A stretch of 64,000 nucleotides of DNA from Hofstenia miamia (Eukaryota > Xenacoelomorpha > Acoela): positions 2,401,374-2,465,373 of the forward strand of contig SCFE01000011.1 of assembly GCA_004352715.1 (NCBI GenBank), given 5' to 3'. Within the stretch, counting starts at the first letter, position 1, and each line of letters begins with the position of its first letter. Both the position numbers and the translations under genes were made by a program. The notes below the pieces were generated by a model. The model was not told where the DNA came from and made no database searches. It was given only the letters and a program-made list of their open reading frames with translations. Positions 12,541 through 25,169 of this stretch are shown here, piece by piece.

Positions 12541-12674
12541 ACTTGGAACTTGGAAACTCTCTATCAAAACCACCAAACAGAAGAGGATTTAAATGGATAA
12601 GGGCACTGTCCCCAAACTGAGCAAATGAGCTACTGATCATCATAGATTTACTTGAAAGAATCTTAATCCCAGTA

Positions 12675-13007
12675 GTGATAAACAGCTGCAACATCAAAGC
12701 TACAGTAGACAGTGGTGCCTCCATAACAATCATGGCAGAGATCTGCACTCAAAATATAGGATGGACATGTGAAGAAATTACTACAAATGAAGCCCACTTA
12801 ATTAGTGCCTCAGGAGAGTATGTCAATGTTAAGGTCTTGGTAAAGGACACACTCCTGACAATACAACACTGCAAATTTTGTCAAGATGTCCATGTCATCA
12901 ACACCAGAAATCAACCTCTTCCCTATGAAATGATACTAGGTCATGATTTTCTTACCAAAAATAACTGTCTCATTGACTACTCCAACTGCACACTCACAAT
13001 AAAATAA
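12675..13007 (+). pseudogene. retroelement aspartic protease relic, copy A
   Basis: The 110-codon frame contains ATVDSGASITIM, the retropepsin active-site motif in the DSG form, about 13 residues in, and a later ILGHDFL motif where the second conserved block lies. The catalytic aspartate is kept. It aligns along its length with the protease at 16303-16638, so both belong to one family. No RT follows; the element is truncated after about 13010. Confidence 0.7.
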
Positions 13008-14755
13008 GACAAACACATCTCAGTCTCTCTCACAACCAAGGGCACTAATGCTTTAGAATTCTCTCTAACATATATGGAGTATGGAACCCAAACATCACCA
13101 TTCTCAATGATCTTGCCACAGTAAACAACAACTACACTTTCATGGAAATAATGAATTGTATCATCATCCAAAACAAACTAAGCTGCTAAAGGAAATAGTG
13201 TAGAGGCACTTGGGGCCACTTTTTTCAATTCATTTCTTAATCATTTCAGCACTCAGAAATTTAGAATTACATCATGATGACATCCTGATTTCAATATTTG
13301 TATTTTGATGCCACCAATTTATATTGATTTTGTATATTTTCTAGTGCAGTTAATTTGAACAAAAGATTAGAATTAGTATTTGTTGAATCTAGTAATTTGG
13401 CAAAATGAAGGGGGTGAATTTGCTTCCATTATTTTTAGCCATCTTGGCAGATGAACATTTGAAATTTGAAATCAACAGGTACTTTTTTTATATTAACTTT
13501 AACTAGAGCAAAATTCATTGTAACAATGGCTGAAGAAAATTCTTATCTTTAGTTTTGATTACAATTTGATTAATTACTATGATGTTCAGCTAAACAGTTT
13601 GTGTTCAGTGTTTGTGAGGATGCCAGAATGGGAATGATTCTAGGTTTCTTGTTCAAAGCCATGAACCTGCACTTAAGTTAGGGATACAATTAGGAGTTTT
13701 TATTTCCATTTAGCTAACTATTGATCTGTTCTTCCATGTACAAATGATAATGAATTTGATATTAGGCTAGTAAGCCAAATGTAGGAATTTATATTTACAT
13801 AAATCTAGATCCAAATTAATGACTATAATGTAACTGATAATGTGAGCTTGTATTTATTGATTATTACATGTAGGTTAGGAAGCTGTTATCTATATATCTT
13901 ATTTAATTAAAGTCAATATATTTTGGTAATGGCTAATTACATTATTAATTGAACAGCTAGTGACAATCAAGGTTGCAAGTATATAGTACACATTACAAAA
14001 TGAGACTAAGTCAAGTTGTGTTGAGTCTTAAGTAAGCACTGAGCTAGGATAGGGTACACATAAGTTCTTTCACTGAGCTGAGAGGTGGAACTCATTTGAT
14101 GGAAATGCAGAAGAGTGGGTGTTACTTGATTTGGAGATCAGCTTTTGGCAGATGCACAACCATTAACAGCTGGCAAGGATGCTGTGAGGTTTCATCACCT
14201 AAATAGTGTTTTGTTTTATCATCCATTAATTACAGTTATTGGAGTTTAATAATATGGAAGCTAAGCAGTTTAAGATTAGTACATCTCTACCCACTTGAAT
14301 ACTGTACCAATTATAATAGCATAACAGAGGAATTGGATATTAAAGTCTGGTAGAAGATGCTTCATAGTGACTGTGACAGCCCACAAGAACAAGCAGAATC
14401 TGGTGAAAATTCTTTTCTTTCTCTGAGTCAAGTTAGGTTTTCTTCTCAGAACAAAAATTTTTTTTCTACATTCAACACAGGTGCCCAATGTTCAATCAGT
14501 AACACAACTTGGATACCCCAACACTACCACTTCTTAGTTTAGAGATGTAATCAAAGCAACTGGATAGTTACAACAAAGATAATTTGATAGTTAGCAGAAA
14601 ACTCAATCCACACTTAACTATATTGCACCACAATGAGGAACAAGAATTGCTACTGATAAGGAAAGCCACTATGAATGATTTCAAATAATAACTAATAAAG
14701 GAAGGAAAGGTAGTGCAAAAAAGACCACACCCAGAGTGGTAACCCCTAGAGCATC
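13008..14755. other. no gene seen
   Basis: About 1.7 kb of AT-rich, CpG-poor sequence separates the two retroelement relics. Only short open frames without recognisable content are present. It may be the LTR/leader of the downstream relic, but I could not match it to the LTR-like segments. Confidence 0.5.
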
Positions 14756-15350
14756 ATGCTCAACTTCACACTCCAAAGATACAAATTTTTCCGCTTAATG
14801 CATTTACAAAAATTACAAATGTCCCCTGAAACAAGCCCTCAAGAAATCTTTGAAATTTTGAGGAAGAGCAATGAAACAGAGATGTTGTTGAAAAATGAAA
14901 TAAGGCAATTAATTGAGAAGTTTCAACAGATGGAACAAGTGAAAATATGCTGAGTAAACTCAAAGTGGAGATGCAAATAAAACTAGATAGACAGAGAAAA
15001 CTATTTCAACAGGAAGTCAAGACAATTGCTCAACAATTGTCAGAGTCAAACAAGAGATTTTTAGAACAAAATCAAAAATGGGAGAAGATGTATCAGTAAT
15101 TGGAAAGTAAAAACAGACAACTTATACAGGATAACAACATACAAGCAGAGGAGCTTGAACAGTTGAAGGACAAATTGAGATTAATACAACTAAATAAAGA
15201 AGAGAATCAAGAAAATATCCAAATACACAAAATAGAGTTCCAACAAGCAAAAGAGAACAATCACATGCACCACCAGATAGTGCAAATAAACAAGTACATT
15301 ACAAAGAATATGATGAAGACAACAACAACAATAAACAAAAATTTATAAAT
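14756..15350 (+). pseudogene. gag-like coiled-coil region
   Basis: Two open frames (14756-14953 and 15100-15348) with linking sequence in similar frame encode charged, Leu/Glu/Lys/Gln-rich heptad-like segments such as LRKSNETEMLLKNEIRQLI and EELEQLKDKLRLIQLNKEEN. That is a coiled coil, at the position of a gag N-terminal domain. TGA at 14952 and TAA near 15099 interrupt it. Confidence 0.5.
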
Positions 15351-15428
15351 GAGATCACAAAAGCAGTAACTGACTGGCTTCAAAGTGAGTAAATGGTAAG
15401 GAAGCATAGTAAATGAAGGTATGAAAGC

Positions 15429-16160
15429 TTGATATTGCCACAAAATAGAACCAACAATACTATACCTTGTAAAGCAATATTGCTGAAATTCAATGGAAAG
15501 GTTGATTGCTATGACTCAACATTCATAGAATGGCTTCAGATGTTCAAGATTACCATGGCAGAGAGGAAAGTGAACCAAGAGGCAGCAGCAGCAAGACTTC
15601 CCCTACATCTAACAGGAACAGCATACCAACACTACTTGCTATTGGATACTGACAATAAAATAAATTATGAACTACTAATAGGTGATGTCATAGAGTACTA
15701 TGAGTATCATATTAATCTGAATGCTACAAAGATGAAAAAGAATGATGATATATTGAACTACATTAAAAGGTCAAGAGACTTGTAATGCTAAGCTCAGGGG
15801 AAAACAGATACTCTACATATGATCTATTTTTTCATATATGTAAGGGAATGCTGGAAAGTATCTAAACCCTATTTGAAATTAAGTGTGATGTGGATGATAA
15901 GTTGGAAAAATGATTCAGAAGAAGTCAATAATAAAAAACAATGCACAAATTTACAAAAAAGCCTCATGGCATAGAGAAGCACCAATATAGAGGAGCAGAC
16001 ATAAAACAGAATCAACAAGCAAGACATACAATGAAAACAAACCAGAGAAAATTATTAGAGTAAAAGGAAAAGATGGAAAGATAAAAAAAGAAAGAAAAGG
16101 ATGTTAAATGTTACAGTTGTGGAGAAAAGGGTCATAAAAAGCCTGACTGTATGAAACAAA
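15429..16160 (+). pseudogene. gag capsid and CCHC zinc knuckle
   Basis: The capsid-like frame (15429-15785) reads LLKFNGKVDCYDSTFIEWLQ then AAAARLPLHLTGTAYQHYL, the usual Ty3 gag pattern of a 'W..F' strip and 'A...L...L.G.A...Y'. Further on (about 16105-16150) CYSCGEKGHKKPDC is an intact CX2CX4HX4C knuckle. Stops lie between the two, including the TAA after 15780. Confidence 0.75.
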
Positions 16161-16302
16161 TAAATTTGATTGAGGACAAAGAAGCTTACTTTGACAAAAA
16201 AGATTTAATAGAATCAGAGACAGAACTTAATGAAGCACTGCAAACTGATGAAGAATTAGAAAACTTGGTAGAGCACCAACTCTTTAAAACCATGTACTGA
16301 TA

Positions 16303-16638
16303 ATGATTTTAATGAATTTAGACAATATAAATAAGATAACAGTGACAATCAATGGAGTGATAATGAAAGCAATGATCAACACAGGAGCAGCAACATCAAT
16401 AATAACTGAGGAGTGTGCAACAAAACTATGTTTCAAACAAGAAGACTTGGATAACAACAAATGTCTAATTAATGCATCTGGCAAATACATTGATACAAAA
16501 GGGATGATAAAGTCAGTTCAAATGAGAATAGCCAATATGACATTTAAGCAATTGCTGGTGGTGGATACACATAGCAACTTGATACCCTATGAGGTCATAC
16601 TTGGTGATTATTACTTAACAAAAATGGATGCATTATAA
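16303..16638 (+). pseudogene. retroelement aspartic protease relic, copy B (active site Asn)
   Basis: The frame carries MINTGAATSIITEE where the active-site motif should be. The catalytic aspartate position is asparagine (codon AAC preceded by C), which should abolish activity. The second block is EVILGDYYL. It is the same fold and family as the 12675-13007 copy. Confidence 0.75.
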
Positions 16639-17149
16639 ATTATGCAAACAGGATGATAAAACTGAGAGAAGAAGAGATTGAAATCAAGGAGGAAGAAGGC
16701 AAACAAAAGCAATTACTTTCAAGTTGGAGGAGGATATTCATTTGCAGCCATACCAGTGGAGAATGTACACAATAGAAATGGAAAATCAAATAACAGCAGA
16801 TATAATGTTATATGAAAATAAAGGAATTAATACAAAGAGAGTATCAATGCCATCAAGTGTTTGCACCATTAAAAATGGAAAAGGGAAGATACTAATCCTG
16901 AATGCCATGAACTGGAATGTCAATGTGAAGAGATCAAATGTGAAAATTTATGGAAAATACATTAAAGCTAATGTCAGACTTATTTGGAGAGTGATCAAAG
17001 ATGATGATGGTGGAGTAATTTGCAAGGTCAAGTCAAGGACATGAAAATGAAAGCAGTAAGTACTCCACATGACTGATTCAAGGGTGAGTGGATGAACACC
17101 ATCAAAGTGGCAAGTACTCCCAAGGGTCAATGAACATGTCATTCTAAGA

Positions 17150-18067
17150 ATGAAAGACATCACTATTGCCAGAATACCCTTAGAGAAATACATTATGAAA
17201 AACAAACCTATTTTAATCTCAATCAATTTTACAAGAGAAGTGGATATCTTTAAAGCACCTATTCTCACACCTGAATCTCATCCTCAATTACAACAAGAGG
17301 AAATAAACATCATAAATGACATACTACAACAGAACACAGCCACCTTTAACAATCAAGAAATCAGCATGGGCAAGGCAGTAGGAGTTGAACACTGCATAGA
17401 AACCACTTTAGAACAACCCATCAAACAAGCATGCAGGAGAGTACCTGCACAGATGCAAAATCAGTATGCAAAAGCAATATCTGACATACTAAACATTGGA
17501 ATAATCCACAGCAGTCACAGTCCTTATGCCTCTCCAACAGTTTTCATTAAGCAAGGAAAAAAACCTTGCCCCTGCATTAATTTCAGACAACTCAATAAGA
17601 TCACAAAAAAATGACACTTATCCACTCTTATGAGTCAACAAAATCTTATATGACACTGTGCAATACAAAATCTTTTCAATGCTATATCTATGTAAGGCAT
17701 ATTGGAAGGTACTGATGTGAGAATAAGACATTGAAAAAGCCACTTTCATTACTCCATATGGCCTCTTTGACTGGCTTTCTATGGGCTTTGGCCAGTGTAA
17801 TGCACCTGCCACATTCCAATGCTACTTAATGAGAGTCCTACTAAATAAAGATTGTGCAAGCTATCTAAAGGAATAGCCACTTACATCAAAAACATCTTAA
17901 TTGGTTCTCACTGCATTAAAGCCAATATGACAATCAAAGATAAAGGCAAGAAATTAAATGATGACATTCACCTGCCATGCACAAAAAAGGACATACACAG
18001 AATACTCAGCTTCATCAATTACTGTCACATTGTTATTCCCAATCTTGCCAAAAAAAAAACATTCTAA
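17150..18067 (+). pseudogene. reverse transcriptase relic
   Basis: The frame 17150-17614 covers the approach to RT, with SPYASPTVFIKQG and CINFRQLNKIT, the fingers motifs of Ty3-type RT. Downstream, in broken frames, are FITPYGLFDWLSMGFGQCNA and APATFQ, and then TYIKNILIGS where the YxDD catalytic box is expected. Both aspartates are replaced. Several stops fall between 17615 and 17870. No catalytic function is possible. Confidence 0.8.
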
Positions 18068-18560
18068 TCTCCTAAAGAAATCAAATGAGTTCATATGGAC
18101 TTGGAAGCACCAAGAACTTAACACTTTCTAATCAGAAATGAAAAAGATTAAATCTCTGAATTCACCAACACCAAATGATCACTACATCTTGGATTGCAAC
18201 ACCAGCATCATAGCTATCAGCACCATGATTAGCCAACTACAAGATGGCCAAGAATTGCCCATACAATGGTTCAGCTGAAAGCTCAAACAGAGTGAACATA
18301 ACTATGGAGCAACTAAACTTGAAATGCTGGCACTTATTGAATTACTAAAAAATTTCCACCATTCCTTCATCTGCAAACAAAATTTTACAGTATGAACTGA
18401 CAAAAGTAGCATCTTCTGGCTCAAGAAATATGCAGGAGATCAATCAAACATAATAGCTTGGTGCACTGAATATCTCAACAACTGAACACTGAAAAGGTCA
18501 CTTACACACAAATGTAGATATATGGACTGCTCTACCTCAATACTAATGAGATCTGAAAAA
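18068..18560 (+). pseudogene. RNase H relic
   Basis: Recognisable pieces are LDCNTSIIAISTMISQ (first acidic motif, Asp replaced by Asn), NYGATKLEMLALIELL (second motif, Glu kept) and a TDKSSIFWLKKYAGD region just after a TGA. The order matches the RNase H at 45-890, which belongs to a related element. Stops occur after WFS and before TDKSS. Confidence 0.7.
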
Positions 18561-18672
18561 AGAGCAAGATCAAGCATGAGACTTTCACTTTTTACCACAA
18601 TGTCAGTACAAAAGTTTACTGGACATCACCACAGATCATAATGGATGTCCAATAATTCCCATCTTATCCATT

Positions 18673-19600
18673 ATGATAAAGGAAGAAATCACAACTGAAG
18701 AGATCTCCACAGCACAACCACAAGATATTTTCCTGTGCCAAATAGTGGACTGCCTAAAAGATCCCACTGCTCCAATGGACTCTAAGGCAATGCACTACTA
18801 CCACAAACATCACTGGAAGCTAAGAAACTCTGGAATATTATATGCAAGTGCTACAACAAGGAATCTTATAGCATTACCTGAATGTTACAAATATGAAATA
18901 GTAAAGAAAGTCCACTAAGGCATGTATCAGACAGAACTAACAATACATGAAAACTTCATAACCACTTACCTATGAAAAACCATTGAGGACATGACTAACA
19001 AATCCCAGTAATGCATATTACTAAAAAATCACAGTTCCCTGGTAAAGGAAGAGAACTTGAAAAAATATACTAATGACATCATAAATGCTGATATTGAACA
19101 ACTGTCAAGGGACAATGCAGGATATGCAAACATACTCATCATGGTCAATCACTTTACAAAATACTGCAAGATAATCCCCCACAGAAACATCAAGGTACAA
19201 ACAACAGCTGAAGCAATCTTAAACAACTGGGTGTGTGTCTTCAGACCTATGAGCCAACTAATCACAGAAAGCCAACTCTTTCAGACTCTGGCCAAGACAT
19301 TAGAAATTCTCCACACCCATACCATGATCAATCACCCACAACAAATGGTGCTGTCAAGTGTGGCAATTAGACACTGCTCAAACTGATGAAAACTATAACA
19401 GTTCATATCAGAGGCAAGCAATGGTGCAAAATACTAAAAATGGTTGAGTATTTTGATAACACATCTACTCATTCAACTATGAAAATATCTCCATACAAAG
19501 CTTTGCTCAGCCATGAGGCCCCAACCCCAGCATCCATGCTCTTTGAAGGCTACTCTGGAAAAATAGACAACACATTGTCACAAACCTCATGAACAAATTA
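18673..19600 (+). pseudogene. integrase relic (zinc module and core)
   Basis: The zinc module lies in 18673-18918 (HYYHKHHWKLRNSGILY and following) and the core in 19057-19386, reading DIEQLSRDNAGYANILIMVN and then HFTKYCKIIP. The position that is Asp in the sister fragment at 1280-1459 is Asn here. The later SD-type motif is also lost (LITESQLFQ). A frame change near 19386 leads to a final core piece with TSTHSTMKISPYKALLSHEA. Confidence 0.75.
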
Positions 19601-22600
19601 CAAGAAATGGACAAATCTATGTGTGTAAATACAGAAAAGAGAACCATCCAACAACAAAGATAATTCAACAAACACATTTATGGAGAATCACATAAGATCA
19701 GCAACAAAGTGTATGTGTATACTCCCAACATTGTCACTGATGACAAACAAGTTCACAAACTTGCTTTTAATTGGGAAGGACCATGTACAATTACTAAGAT
19801 ACTTCCTTCACAACAACTATGAACTGGATAATAAAAGGATAACTTGCTTCCAAAATATTAAACATGATTCTCATGACATTGAGCACCCCCAGATTTTGAA
19901 CCTAAATGAATTTGAATTAGTTAAATCTGATAGCAATGAATATTATCTTACCCCTAGTCTTTGATAATGATTCTTTTGACAATGAATTTAAATGTACTTC
20001 CTTGTCACCAGTAAGATGGCACACACAGCCTAAACAAATTGTTAACTTTAATACTAATTATAAAGACTGGTCTATTAACATTACTAGCTTGTCTTTAGAT
20101 ACTGCTTCAAATGAAACACAAAGCAGTCAATACCAGCCACAAACAAACTTCTCAGAGTAGTAAAGCTACTCTGCACACTCCAAACACATCTGAATCTCCT
20201 TGCAGGACATTCTCAGGGTCCTTCAGTGTCCTTGCTTCAACCTTTGACGTTTCTAGCTGCAGGATGTTGTCAGCTACTAATGACAAGGCACAAGGTTCTA
20301 CCTCCTTGTTACCAACACAGAAAATGGTGGGCACTTCAACTTCAAATAATTCCAGTTAAAAGACACATACTGTCTCAACTCTTGTCCCAAACTTCATCAC
20401 AACTATTAGCTGTAAGGATACTCAATACCAGGAGCTCCAACAACAAATGTCAATCATGGAAGGCAAAACCCTACATCCTTACTTTATTGCATCCCAACAC
20501 AGCAGATACATTATTCACAACAATATATCAGCAGCAACTTGCAAATCAATATCCAAAATACTCACAATCAGTGAGAACAAAGTAAACAGTGACTCACTCC
20601 CTACAGTTATTGAAACTACCAAATGTCTGCAGATCAACACCATTATTTTCTACCCAGAAAAATTTCTTAAGAAACTCAGTTATGATTACTTTCATAGCAC
20701 AGTCCACATTAGCTTTGACAACAACATTTTCCTCAAAAACATTCTGAAAATTATCAAAAACAGAAACAGCTGCAAAGCTTTTGATTACATCAACATCAAT
20801 TGGCAAACCCTAAATCTAGTATACATACTGAAGCAAGTGGATAAATCAGACTTAAAAGTGGTTCAGCATATTAACTAGATTCTCATAGAAGCCCATGCTT
20901 ATGAAATAAATGTAAATTTCATTTACTTAAGAGAGGAGTCCCTGATACCTGATAACATTTTCAACCTCAAGAGTTACTTGGAGAACCTTTGCATCATTCT
21001 AAAAAAGACCCTAGCTCACACCACCTTCAAACAGGAACCATCTGTAACAAAGGTGATACTCATAGACATACTTATGCACAAATTCATACCACAATATGAC
21101 ATCATTACAGAACAATGTCTAGCCATCAATGCCATGCTACAAGTGCAAACCTCTGAAATAATCAATTCACAAGTTCCCCCTACAGACATTACAACAATCA
21201 ACATGTGCTTTGCTTTCAAACAAAATCAATCTACAATCAATAACATCAACAAATGCTGGTCATTGCTAAATGCCACACAACACCATGAGGAACATTGTCC
21301 ACAATCAACATTGAACCTCCATTCAGAAACTACACTACCTGAGTGGAAATACAACTAACAGACATCTGTTAAGCAGCCAACTTCAACTACAGAAGGGTTT
21401 GCCACACTGAACTCTTTACCAACAAACAAATCCCAGAAATCACTACAACTTCAGCAATATGGCTACTTGCAATATTCCTCACCAATAATCATGAGCTAGA
21501 ACTTCCTATTACCTGAGCTAGATGAGTTGTGCTAACCAACAAGAAAAGCCATGAAATCTCCATTGCTCCCATCTCTTGCAAAGTAAAAAAACTGGTTGCT
21601 GCAACAAAAACATATTGTCACCTCTCCAATAAAGCAATACCAACAAATAAGCTACACTTACAAAAAGCATCTGATCAGATTTATCAACAATGAAGACCCC
21701 CTCAGGCATACTTCGCAAATTATCCTGCACACCACCTTGGAGTGCACAAAAGCAATCTTGAACTTCTGCATCTACACACTCAAAACTCTATGTGGGGCAC
21801 TACTTCAGAAACTCACTTTCCCTAATTGATGAACATTAAATCCCCACTAAGCACAGAAATGCTGTTACAAAAGATACCCCACTGCACACAATCTTATTTA
21901 CAACTGTGCCAAAATCACAATATTACCAAAAAAAATCAGAAACTGTTCCACTACTTACATGCTAGTTATCTGGAAATCATGTACAGTGTCATCTTGATTA
22001 CTGAGAAAACCTCCAATCTACAAGGTCACTTTGAACAAATCAAAGTTATCACCTTAATACTAAAAACCACTATAACAGTTGAAGAGGAAGAAAAACTCCT
22101 TGCAACATCATCTATAAAATACTCAATCAAATTATTATTGAGAAACTAACAAAAACAGAAGTCATTTCAACTCCCACATGGATAAGAGCCAAAAACCAAA
22201 ATCTGCTCATGGATAAATCTCTCAATAACAAAATCCATATTCAAATTACTCTGATTCAATACACTTCAGACAAGATTTTAGACATTGAGCTAATAAAATT
22301 GAACATGTTTGCAGAGTGAATCACTAAAACAGAACAAAACTCTCATGCCTTCCAATCAAGAAAGTGCTTTCAACATTGAATGTGCTCATAACACATTCCT
22401 GATCACTTGAAAAACAAAACAATCTCTAAGAAAAACATCAAAACTCAAACATAATAGCTGAACTGGATCACAAATCTTTGAACAACCCTGTAACATTCAG
22501 AATAGTCCAAATTACAGAAGCAATTAGAAACTGGCACCAACATGAATCTCAAATCACTACCACCAATGAATTCTGCATCCCACCTCCATTAGTTGGCATC

Positions 22601-23170
22601 CCAATTATTGCTCCTTATACCAAAGACAAATCAGCTCAACCAGTATAACACACAATACCTGGGCCAATCTTCTCCAGGAAGACCTCTGATACTATGACAT
22701 GTCGAAAAGAATCAAATTCGTCACTATGATCTGTGCAGAAGTAAATGACCTTGATCAGATGACAGAAGAACTCATCTTAAAGCACATAAACTTTCTCTAC
22801 AAAAATACAAATTATCACCAGTCGCTTACCTGCATTTTCCAATTCCGGATGCTAGATTAGACAAAACAATGGCCCACACCTCTAATTTGGATGCCAAGAT
22901 GATTTCTCTCAAACGCCAAAAACTTTACAGAGCTTTCTATGACATCTTCCAACAGAAACTAAACAACCTTTGCCAATTGATCATCATACCATCACTGATC
23001 TGAAACCTAAAATATGTACAATATCATAAACAGAAGACAACACAAATTGAAACTCTAGCTTACCTCAGTTGTGAATAGGATATCACAAATATCATCTGGG
23101 AAGACACCTGAAAACTGAAACTCCTGGATGATACATACAAACTGATACAACAACAGTCACACTAACAAAC
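19601..23170 (+). pseudogene. unrecognised open frames downstream of integrase
   Basis: About 3.5 kb between the integrase core and the LTR-like segment contains consecutive open frames in the same direction (for example 19680-19964, 20447-20878, 20978-21358, 21596-21829, 21826-22149), joined by stops and frameshifts. The 19680-19964 piece is likely the integrase C-terminus (KVYVYTPNIVTDD-like, then a FELVKSDSNEYYL end). The rest I do not recognise. Composition is rich in Asn, Thr, Ile, Gln and Ser with no clear membrane segments or motifs. It could be an extra ORF of the element (env-like position) or another element inserted. Confidence 0.4.
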
Positions 23171-23183
23171 TCTTTCCTACATC

Positions 23184-23526
23184 ATGGCAGCATTGGGTGG
23201 GTGTGGGGCATCTGCCTATAATTTGCTGACATCATTATCTGCTCTTATGTTTCTCATTTCTCTAATTTTGTTCCTCAATTCACTCTGCTGCACTCCACTA
23301 GTCATCTTCAATGATGTGCAAATCTGTACCATGTGTCAAATCATACAGATGACGTGGATAGACTTTTATTTTGTTCTGCCATTGGCAGGTTGTTACATGC
23401 TATTTACATTAATTTTTTAGTTAAATTGGGCAGCTCTGTGTGTGGTCTTTTAATAAAAGTTTAGTTTTGCTTGAGTAACTCATTATTTTATCTGCTATGC
23501 TCTAATAGATTGTCATGAGTAGCTAA
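23184..23526 (+). repeat. LTR-like segment with diverged hydrophobic ORF
   Basis: The sequence from about 23205 matches the LTR-like repeat at 8985-9330, including the polyadenylation-type signal near 23450. Its place directly after the pol relic fits a 3' LTR. The 78-codon hydrophobic frame starts MAALGGCGASAYNLL and shares its last 40 residues with the other copies. The segment ends at an N joined to a TA tract. Confidence 0.5.
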
Positions 23527-23527
23527 A

Positions 23528-23547
23528 CTTTCTACAGAACTGAGGGN

Positions 23548-23597
<50 letters not shown>

Positions 23598-23600
23598 TGT
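23528..23600. repeat. (TA)n microsatellite
   Basis: About 70 bases of nearly pure TA dinucleotide directly after a single N at 23527. Confidence 0.95.
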
Positions 23601-23812
23601 CTAGTTAATCAGGATGTGACAATTCAAAAAGGTCGGAAATCCTTGATGAAATGCATTGCACATAATTAAAATTAACTAAAATTGCTGCATATATAATGGT
23701 GAACAAATGTACAGTTTTTAAATGTTGATCAAATTATAGATATGAAACATGCACTGGTGTATTTGCCTTGCCAAATGATGAATTTCATTGAAATGCTTGG
23801 ATAATTGTTTTA

Positions 23813-24066
23813 CTGAATAAGAGATTGTCTTTACCAAAAAATATCTATATTTGTGAGAAACTGTAAGTTGGAAAGATATGATGGAAGTTACCCTACCCCA
23901 ATGGATTCTTCTTCAATTTTCCAAGTTGTTACTTTCAAAACCATCAAGTTAATATCAAGATTTTTTCAATGTTTTAGGATTACTGGGGTGAAGATGAACC
24001 TTTATTAAGATAAACCCAGCAAACAATCAAAGGGTTTTTATGTTGTATTTTAGAATCGTGGGGGGG
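23813..24066. repeat. 254-bp segment repeated at 25170-25427
   Basis: Both copies run from AAATAAGAGATTGTCTTTAC-like sequence to a G-run (GTGGGGGGG) and are almost identical. A 163-N gap immediately precedes the second copy. No coding content. Confidence 0.8.
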
Positions 24067-24079
24067 CTCTGGCTACTAT

Positions 24080-24960
24080 ACCAAAATGTGCTTGATAATA
24101 GTATTTGGAGTATCCTTTTTTGAATCATTTCCCTTAGTAAATGAGTAGAGACTAATACCAAAAATTTAGTTAGTCAACTGAAACTACATTATATTGAATA
24201 ATACTATATATATATAGTTCCATCTGCCTATAATTTGCCACCATCATTATCTGCTTTTATGTTTCTCATTTCTATAATTTCATTCCTTGGCACAATCTGC
24301 TGCTCTCTGCTAGGCATCTTCAATGCGCAAATCTGTACCATGTGTCAAATCATACAGATGACATGGATAGACTTTTATTTTGTTCTGCCATTGGCAGGTT
24401 GTTACATGCTATTTACATTAATTTTTTAGTTAAATTGGGCAGCTCTGTGTGTGGTCTTTTAATAAAAGTTTAGTTTTGCTTGAGTAACTCATTATTTTAT
24501 CTGCTATGCTCTAATAGATTGTCATGAGTAGCTAAACTTTCTACAGAACTGAGGGGGCTGCATAGGTTGTAATTCCACTGCAGGATGTGCTCAGCAGTCT
24601 TATGAATCTATGCAAACCTGCTCTTTTCTGGGGTTCAGATGATCCAGAAAAGTTAATCATGTGTTTATTGGTGTGCACTAATATGCTTTGCATCAGAAAG
24701 TTTTGCAACTATGTCTCTCATGCTTTCTATAGCAGCCTTTTATATGGTTTTATTTGTATGCACAAGTTAGTCCAGATCTTTTGTGCTAGACATATTGTTT
24801 TACAGACAGTGGTATTGAATATAACGCTAACTGCACTCTAAATGGTGCATGAAACTTTTTTGCCTATATTATAGTAGATACTATAGATTTTTCTTCTTCT
24901 TCTTCTTCTACTATGCTCTCATCAAATTATTGCTATATACTTTCTTGTATTCTTACACTA
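24080..24960 (+). repeat. LTR-like segment and downstream part, third copy
   Basis: The stretch matches 8841-9560 with scattered differences, including the hydrophobic ORF (24235-24429), the AATAAA-type signal and the following region (24590-24840, similar to 9360-9560). A TTC microsatellite (about 24893-24909) and a TA tract end it. Confidence 0.6.
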
Positions 24961-24972
24961 AAGCTGATGATG

Positions 24973-24976
<4 letters not shown>

Positions 24977-25006
<30 letters not shown>

Positions 25007-25169
25007 NNNNNNNNNNNNNNNNNNNNNNNNNNNNNNNNNNNNNNNNNNNNNNNNNNNNNNNNNNNNNNNNNNNNNNNNNNNNNNNNNNNNNNNNNNNNNN
25101 NNNNNNNNNNNNNNNNNNNNNNNNNNNNNNNNNNNNNNNNNNNNNNNNNNNNNNNNNNNNNNNNNNNNN
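24977..25169. repeat. (TA)n tract and 163-N gap
   Basis: A dinucleotide tract of about 30 bases runs directly into unresolved bases (25007-25169). Confidence 0.95.

Larger units (their letters stand above)
14756..23180 (+). mobile_element. decayed Ty3-type retrotransposon with long 3' region
   Basis: The order is gag coiled coil (14756-15350), capsid (15429-15785), CCHC knuckle (about 16105-16150), protease (16303-16638), RT (17150-18067), RNase H (about 18100-18560), integrase zinc module (18673-18918), integrase core (19057-19600) and then about 3.2 kb of unrecognised open frames. An LTR-like segment follows at 23190. Stops and frameshifts are frequent. CpG is almost absent and the catalytic Asp positions are mostly Asn, so the copy is old and dead. 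Confidence 0.8.

Noticed and set aside
12977-13171. Minus-strand ORF at the end of protease copy A
   Set aside because: No homology sense, overlaps the protease relic antisense.
20152-20334. Minus-strand open frame inside the retroelement 3' region, and similar minus-strand frames at 16284-16490 and 16948-17268
   Set aside because: They are shadows of plus-strand retroelement frames in an AT-rich, stop-poor direction.
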